Below are positions 5,860-9,141 of a stretch of DNA of 9,141 bases, piece by piece. Within the stretch, counting starts at the first letter, position 1; every line of letters begins with the position of its first letter. The notes beneath the pieces were generated by a model. It searched no databases and had not been told where the DNA came from. It saw only the letters and a program-made list of their open reading frames with translations. Made by a program: the position numbers and the translations under genes. The DNA comes from an uncultured bacterium. GTDB taxonomy: Bacteria; Planctomycetota; Phycisphaerae; Phycisphaerales; SM1A02. Location of the stretch: contig CAIPQY010000126.1 in the NCBI GenBank assembly GCA_903867275.1, forward strand, positions 1 through 9,141, given 5' to 3'.

Positions 5860-6702
5860 ATGCCCCACGCCACGCGCATCCTCGAAGACTTCTTCGCCCA
5901 CCCCCACCGTCGCCTGCTGCTCATCGGCGGCCCCTGCGTGCTGGAGAGCGACGACATCAACCGCCGCATTGGCCAGACCTTGCGTGATGCGTGCGCCCGG
6001 CTTGGCATCGATTTCTGCTTCAAGGCCAGCTTCGACAAGGCCAACCGCAGCAGCGGCAAGAGCCATCGTGGACCCGGCATGCAGGCAGGTCTGGATCGGC
6101 TGGCGAAGCTGCGCGAGGAACTCGCCTGCCCCGTCACCAGCGACGTGCACGAACCCGAGCAGTGCCTGCCCGCCTCAAAGGTGCTGGACATGCTGCAGGT
6201 GCCGGCGTTCCTGTGCCGCCAGACCGATCTGCTGATGGCCGCCGCCGAGACGGGCCGACCCGTCAACGTGAAGAAGGGCCAGTTCATGAGCCCGCGCGAG
6301 ATGCAGAACGTGGTGCGCAAGCTCAGCGAGGGCGGCTGCCGACACATCATGGCCACCGAGCGCGGCACCACCTTCGGCTACAACCGGCTGGTGAACGACT
6401 TCATCGGCATCGGCGACATGATGGAGCTGGGCCACCCCGTGTGCTTCGACGTGACGCACAGCACGCAACTGCCGGGCGCCGAGGGCGAGCGCACCGGTGG
6501 CCGCCCCGAGCGCGCGCCCATGCTGGCCCGCGCCGCGGTGGCCGCGGGCGTGCACGCGATCTTCCTGGAATGCCATCCCACGCCCAGCTCCGCGCTGAGC
6601 GACGCCAGCACCATGCAGCCGCTCGATGCGGTGCCCGCCATGCTCGCCACGCTGGTGGCCATCCGCAAGGCCATGGTCGAGAGCGGCTGCTGGCATGTCT
6701 AG
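5860..6702 (+). CDS. kdsA: 3-deoxy-8-phosphooctulonate synthase (Kdo-8-P synthase)
   Basis: A 280-residue cytosolic enzyme of normal length that condenses phosphoenolpyruvate with arabinose 5-phosphate to Kdo-8-phosphate for the LPS inner core. Motifs in order: GGPCVLES (23-30), FKASFDKANRSS, RGPGMQAGL, SDVHEPEQ, LQVPAFLCRQTDLL, VNVKKGQFMSPREM, TERGTTFGYNRLV, FDVTHSTQLPGA, and FLECHPTPSSALSDASTMQPL. Cys26 stands where metal-dependent KdsA enzymes have a metal-ligand cysteine; metal-independent enzymes such as that of E. coli have Asn there, so this is probably the metal-dependent class. The ATG at 5860 matches the family N terminus. Its TAG stop codon forms the beginning of the likely mcsA -10 box. 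Its presence argues for an LPS-bearing or Kdo-making cell. Confidence 0.96.
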   Translation: MPHATRILEDFFAHPHRRLLLIGGPCVLESDDINRRIGQTLRDACARLGIDFCFKASFDKANRSSGKSHRGPGMQAGLDRLAKLREELACPVTSDVHEPEQCLPASKVLDMLQVPAFLCRQTDLLMAAAETGRPVNVKKGQFMSPREMQNVVRKLSEGGCRHIMATERGTTFGYNRLVNDFIGIGDMMELGHPVCFDVTHSTQLPGAEGERTGGRPERAPMLARAAVAAGVHAIFLECHPTPSSALSDASTMQPLDAVPAMLATLVAIRKAMVESGCWHV

Positions 6703-6705
6703 AAT
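6700..6705 (+). promoter_or_regulatory. Putative -10 box TAGAAT for mcsA, overlapping the kdsA stop codon
   Basis: TAGAAT ends nine bases before the mcsA ATG at 6715; its first three bases are the kdsA stop codon TAG. There is no Shine-Dalgarno sequence before mcsA, which fits leaderless initiation from this box. Confidence 0.45.
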
Positions 6706-6714
6706 GGCCCCGCG

Positions 6715-7224
6715 ATGAAATGCGATCACTGCGACAAGCCTGCGGTGGTGCACGAGGTGGTGATCAAGAACGGCACCACCAGTGAGGTGCACCTGTGCGC
6801 CGAACATGCGGCGCAGAAGGGCTATCAGGTGCCCACGGCACCGGTCACGCAGTTGCTGGCGCAGTTCGCCGGACAGATTCCCGCCGTGCAGGTGAGCGCG
6901 CGACGCGAGCCCACCGCCGCGGCGCGATGCCCGGGCTGCGGACTTCCCTTCGCCGACTTCAGGCAGACCGGGCTGCTGGGCTGCCCCGCCTGCTACGACG
7001 CCTTCATGCCGCAGATCGGCGCGGTGATCGAGCGCGCGCAGGCGGGCGCGGTGCACCACGTGGGCCGCAGTCCGCAGCGACTCGAGGGCATGGCCGATCG
7101 CGTGGCGCTTCGCAAGCGACTCATGCAGGAACTGGAGACCGCGATCGCCGCCGAGCAGTACGAGCGCGCGGCACGGCTGCGTGACCAGCTGCAGGGTCTG
7201 GGCGATGTCGGAGGCAAGGCCTGA
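6715..7224 (+). CDS. mcsA: McsA, zinc-finger activator of the protein-arginine kinase
   Basis: A 169-residue protein, near the usual McsA length. McsA binds and stimulates McsB in the phosphoarginine protein quality-control system. It has two zinc-binding clusters: C3-x2-C6 with C28-x2-H31, and C72-x2-C75 with C90-x2-C93. The fourth ligand of the first cluster is His where the Bacillus protein has Cys. The C terminus carries a UVR-type helical motif, LRKRLMQELETAIAAEQYERAARLRDQLQ (about 131-159), of the kind shared with UvrB/UvrC. The mcsB start overlaps the mcsA stop by one base, so the two are translationally coupled. The gene follows kdsA by 12 bp but likely has its own promoter. ctsR and clpC, neighbours in Firmicutes, are absent here. 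Confidence 0.92.
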   Translation: MKCDHCDKPAVVHEVVIKNGTTSEVHLCAEHAAQKGYQVPTAPVTQLLAQFAGQIPAVQVSARREPTAAARCPGCGLPFADFRQTGLLGCPACYDAFMPQIGAVIERAQAGAVHHVGRSPQRLEGMADRVALRKRLMQELETAIAAEQYERAARLRDQLQGLGDVGGKA

Positions 7225-8261
7225 TGCGCCTCAGCGAGGAAAGCGCGGCGGTGCAGGTTGGGCCCGAGGCGGACGTGGTGGTGAGTTCGCGCATCCGACT
7301 CGCGCGCAACGTGGCGGGCTTCCCGTTCGTGGGCCGCTGCAACGACACGCAGCGCAACGAGGTGATGACGCTGGTGGCGCGCGCGCCGCTGGGCCAGCGC
7401 TTCGGTGCCGGCCTGACCTGGGTGAACATGGCGCAGACCTCGCCGCAGGAACGGCAGCTGATGGTTGAGCGCCACCTGATCTCGCGGCACTTCGCCGACA
7501 GCACCGTGGCCCGCACCGTGGGCGTGGATGCCGAGGAGAGCCTGAGCGTGATGGTGAACGAGGAAGATCACCTGCGCATCCAGACCATCATGCCGGGATT
7601 CCGGCTTCCCGATGCGTTCGAGCGCGCCCGCGCCTTCGATCAGGCGCTGGAAAGCGCGGTGGATTTCGCCTTCTCGTCGCGGTGGGGCTACCTCACCGCC
7701 TGCCCCACCAATGTTGGGTGCGGCGTGCGCGTGGGCGTGATGCTGCACCTGCCCGGCCTGCGCTACACCGGCGAGATGGAGCGCGTGAAGCGCGCCGCCA
7801 AGGACATGCATCTGGCCATGCGGGGCTTCTACGGCGAGGGCAGCGAGGCGGTGGGCAACTTCTATCAGGTGAGCAACCAGCTCACGCTGGGCTTCAGCGA
7901 GGACGACCTGCTGCGGCGCTTCACCGAGGAGACGGTGCCGCAGCTGATCGACTACGAGCGCTCGGCGCGTCGCATGCTGGCCGACACCAACCGCGCGCTG
8001 CTGGAGGACAAGGTGCACCGCGCCGTGGCCACGCTGCGCGCCGCGCGACTGCTGGGCGCCGAGGAGGCGACCAAGCTGTTGGCCAACCTGCGCCTGGGCA
8101 TCTGCCTGCAGCTGATCAGCGACGTGAGCATGGAACTGGTGCAGCGCCTGCTGCTGCAGGTGCAGCCGGCACATCTGGCGCGCATCGACCCGGGTGCCAC
8201 CGACGAGGACAAGGGCCGCGTGGCGCGGGCCACGCTGGTGCGTCGGGCACTTCGAAGCTGA
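7224..8261 (+). CDS. mcsB: McsB, protein-arginine kinase
   Basis: A 345-residue enzyme of the guanidino (phosphagen) kinase fold that phosphorylates arginine residues on proteins; in Firmicutes it marks substrates for ClpCP and inactivates CtsR. Visible motifs: SSRIRLARN (21-29, nucleotide phosphate binding), NEEDHLRIQ (112-120, with the guanidino-binding/catalytic acid), LTACPTNVGCG (157-167, with the conserved Cys160), and RGFYGEGSEAVGNFYQVSNQLTLG (190-213). In the NVGTG loop the usual Thr is Cys166. The C-terminal segment DEDKGRVARATLVRRAL stands where other McsB proteins have the RDxxRA regulatory motif, here altered. The start overlaps the mcsA stop (TGATG). It ends 3 bp from the convergent phhB-like gene. 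Confidence 0.95.
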   Translation: MRLSEESAAVQVGPEADVVVSSRIRLARNVAGFPFVGRCNDTQRNEVMTLVARAPLGQRFGAGLTWVNMAQTSPQERQLMVERHLISRHFADSTVARTVGVDAEESLSVMVNEEDHLRIQTIMPGFRLPDAFERARAFDQALESAVDFAFSSRWGYLTACPTNVGCGVRVGVMLHLPGLRYTGEMERVKRAAKDMHLAMRGFYGEGSEAVGNFYQVSNQLTLGFSEDDLLRRFTEETVPQLIDYERSARRMLADTNRALLEDKVHRAVATLRAARLLGAEEATKLLANLRLGICLQLISDVSMELVQRLLLQVQPAHLARIDPGATDEDKGRVARATLVRRALRS

Positions 8262-8264
8262 ACC

Positions 8265-8597
8265 TCAGACCTGCGGGGCCTGCTCGGCTGCCGGCGCCTC
8301 GGGCGGCGGCAGGTGCGCGGCGGCCATGCGATCGGCATCGACGGCGAAGGCGAAGTCCTTCTCGGTGATGCCGCTGGCGTCGTGGGTGGACAGGGTCAGG
8401 CTGACCTTGTTCCATCGCACCAGGATGTCCGGGTGATGCTGCACGCGCTCGGCGGCCTGCGCGATCTCGTTCACGAACTTCATGCTGGTGACGAAATCGG
8501 CGAACTGGAAGGTGCGCTGGATCGCGTCACCACATTCCGCCCACAGTTCCAACTTGGCCAGGCGGTTGGACACCTGGCGTTGCGTCAAGGCCTTCAT
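8265..8597 (-). CDS. phhB: Pterin-4a-carbinolamine dehydratase
   Basis: A 110-residue cytosolic protein; the family core is about 90-100 residues. The enzyme dehydrates 4a-hydroxytetrahydrobiopterin during pterin recycling for aromatic amino acid hydroxylases; homologues occur without a hydroxylase and have been tied to folate or molybdopterin metabolism. The diagnostic motif E50-RVQ-H54-H55-P56-D57 followed by W62 and V65, then LSTHDASGITEKDFAFA (69-85), is intact. A Pro/Ala-rich tail of about 18 residues (LPPPEAPAAEQAPQV) extends past the domain. The start at 8597 matches the family N terminus (LT..Q); an upstream in-frame ATG at 8627 is less likely because it would overlap the divergent synthetase gene. 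No phenylalanine hydroxylase gene is nearby. Confidence 0.92.
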   Translation of the reverse strand: MKALTQRQVSNRLAKLELWAECGDAIQRTFQFADFVTSMKFVNEIAQAAERVQHHPDILVRWNKVSLTLSTHDASGITEKDFAFAVDADRMAAAHLPPPEAPAAEQAPQV

Positions 8598-8607
8598 GGC
8601 TGCGAAC

Positions 8608-8613
8608 AATCTA
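8608..8613 (-). promoter_or_regulatory. Putative -10 box TAGATT for phhB
   Basis: On the minus strand TAGATT ends ten bases before the ATG at 8597, with no Shine-Dalgarno between. It overlaps by two bases the plus-strand TACCCT box of the divergent synthetase gene. Confidence 0.4.
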
Positions 8614-8617
8614 CCCT
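8612..8617 (+). promoter_or_regulatory. Putative -10 box TACCCT for gluQ
   Basis: TACCCT (TANNNT type, weak inner bases) ends eight bases before the ATG at 8626. It is supported mainly by its spacing, which matches the other Shine-Dalgarno-less genes of this window. Confidence 0.3.
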
Positions 8618-8625
8618 CTCCGGGC

Positions 8626-9141
8626 ATGCATGCGAAGGGCGGCATCTCGCGACTGGCACCAAGCCCCACCGGGGCCCTGCACCTGGGCCACGCCTGCACC
8701 TTCGTGGCCAACTGGCTGCTGGCGCGCAAGTCGGGCTGGCGCCTGCTGCTGCGACTGGATGATCTGGACGCCCCGCGCGTGCAATCGAGCGGCCATGACG
8801 TGCTGGACACGCTGCGCTGGCTGGGCCTGGACTGGGACGGCGAACCCATCCGCCAGTCAGCCCGGCTGGATCGCTATCGCGCGGCCATGCACGCGCTGGC
8901 GCAGGCCGGCGTGGTGTACGAAAGCCCGCACACCCGAAGCGAAGTGCGCGAAGCGGCGGCGGCCGTGGGTGCGCCGCACGAAGGCGAGGGGCACGCGCGC
9001 TTTCCGGATGCACTGCGGCCGAGCGATCGTGGCGCATGGCGATTCGTGGATGCGGCGGTGAACCATCGCGTGCACACGCTCGACGAGGGCACCACGGTGC
9101 ACGATCAGGTGATGGGCTCGCACGACTTCCATGTGCACCGC
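8626..9141 (+). CDS. gluQ: Glutamyl-Q tRNA(Asp) synthetase, N-terminal part (3' end beyond window)
   Basis: The frame is open from ATG 8626 to the right edge, giving 172 residues of a protein usually about 290-300. GluQ charges glutamate onto queuosine in tRNA(Asp), and resembles the catalytic half of glutamyl-tRNA synthetase. RLAPSPTGALHLGHA (9-23) contains the class I HIGH signature as HLGH; LRLDDLDAPRV matches the R-I-E-D-L-D-P-P-R segment; LDTLRWLGLDWDGE and QSARLDRYRAAMHAL follow as in the family. The zinc-binding region is unusual: where GluQ of E. coli has Y-x-C-x-C, this reads YESPHTRSE, and the later Cys is also missing. A discriminating GluRS with a divergent C terminus cannot be excluded, since that part is outside the window. 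It is divergent from phhB with only 28 bp between starts. Confidence 0.82.
   Translation, partial: MHAKGGISRLAPSPTGALHLGHACTFVANWLLARKSGWRLLLRLDDLDAPRVQSSGHDVLDTLRWLGLDWDGEPIRQSARLDRYRAAMHALAQAGVVYESPHTRSEVREAAAAVGAPHEGEGHARFPDALRPSDRGAWRFVDAAVNHRVHTLDEGTTVHDQVMGSHDFHVHR

Noticed and set aside
5736..6371. Upstream extension of the DUF1444 gene to a 477-codon frame
   Set aside because: It overlaps kdsA in antisense, and GGAGG six bases before the ATG at 5735 marks the true start.
6993..8174. 393-codon minus-strand open frame opposite mcsB
   Set aside because: It is rich in His, Gln and Ala with no recognisable motif, and lies over the well-conserved McsB coding sequence.
7682..8368. 228-codon plus-strand open frame running past mcsB
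   Set aside because: It is an out-of-frame shadow of mcsB and crosses into the antisense of phhB, with low-complexity Arg/Ala/Gly composition.
8630..9061. 143-codon plus-strand frame starting four bases after the gluQ start
   Set aside because: It is a different frame of the gluQ region; the 8626 frame carries the HLGH and RLDDLDAPR motifs.

Overview
This GC-rich, tightly packed bacterial chromosome segment carries eleven protein genes on both strands and has no mobile element, CRISPR array, rRNA or tRNA gene that I could recognise. The gene mix suggests a diderm, non-Firmicutes bacterium: a Kdo-8-phosphate synthase (LPS core sugar), a squalene-hopene cyclase, an Sec-exported putative lipoprotein, and an adjacent McsA/McsB protein-arginine kinase pair. 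McsAB outside Firmicutes, together with kdsA and a 22-residue beta-repeat membrane protein, points most naturally to Planctomycetota (perhaps Phycisphaerae). That taxonomic call is inference from gene content only.

Layout. Positions 1-1900 (minus) hold the 5' third of a squalene-hopene cyclase gene and, just upstream of it, a Gfo/Idh/MocA-family oxidoreductase. Divergent from these, 2002-3204 (plus) encodes a 400-residue membrane-anchored protein made almost entirely of about fifteen degenerate 22-residue repeats. At 3241-3645 (minus) is a 134-residue unknown protein, divergent from a DUF6265-type putative lipoprotein at 3727-4323 (plus). At 4334-5735 (minus) are a TrpG/PabA-type glutamine amidotransferase and a DUF1444 (YtpQ-like) protein. 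At 5860-8261 (plus) are kdsA, mcsA and mcsB, with mcsA and mcsB overlapping by one base. Convergent to mcsB is a pterin-4a-carbinolamine dehydratase (8265-8597, minus), itself divergent from a 5'-partial glutamyl-Q-tRNA(Asp) synthetase gene that runs off the right edge. No stretch over 300 bases is without a gene; the longest gap is 124 bp (5736-5859).

Most functions are unrelated housekeeping: envelope lipids and LPS (shc, kdsA), chorismate amination, tRNA modification, pterin recycling and arginine-phosphorylation proteostasis. The most interesting pattern is regulatory. Seven of the eleven genes have no Shine-Dalgarno sequence but carry a TANNNT box (three times exactly TAGCAT) ending 7-12 bases before the start codon, as expected for leaderless or nearly leaderless mRNAs. 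Three others (the oxidoreductase, the repeat protein and DUF1444) have clear Shine-Dalgarno sequences. I did not find a convincing new multi-gene system. The repeat protein and the TAGCAT start-site pattern are the best leads.
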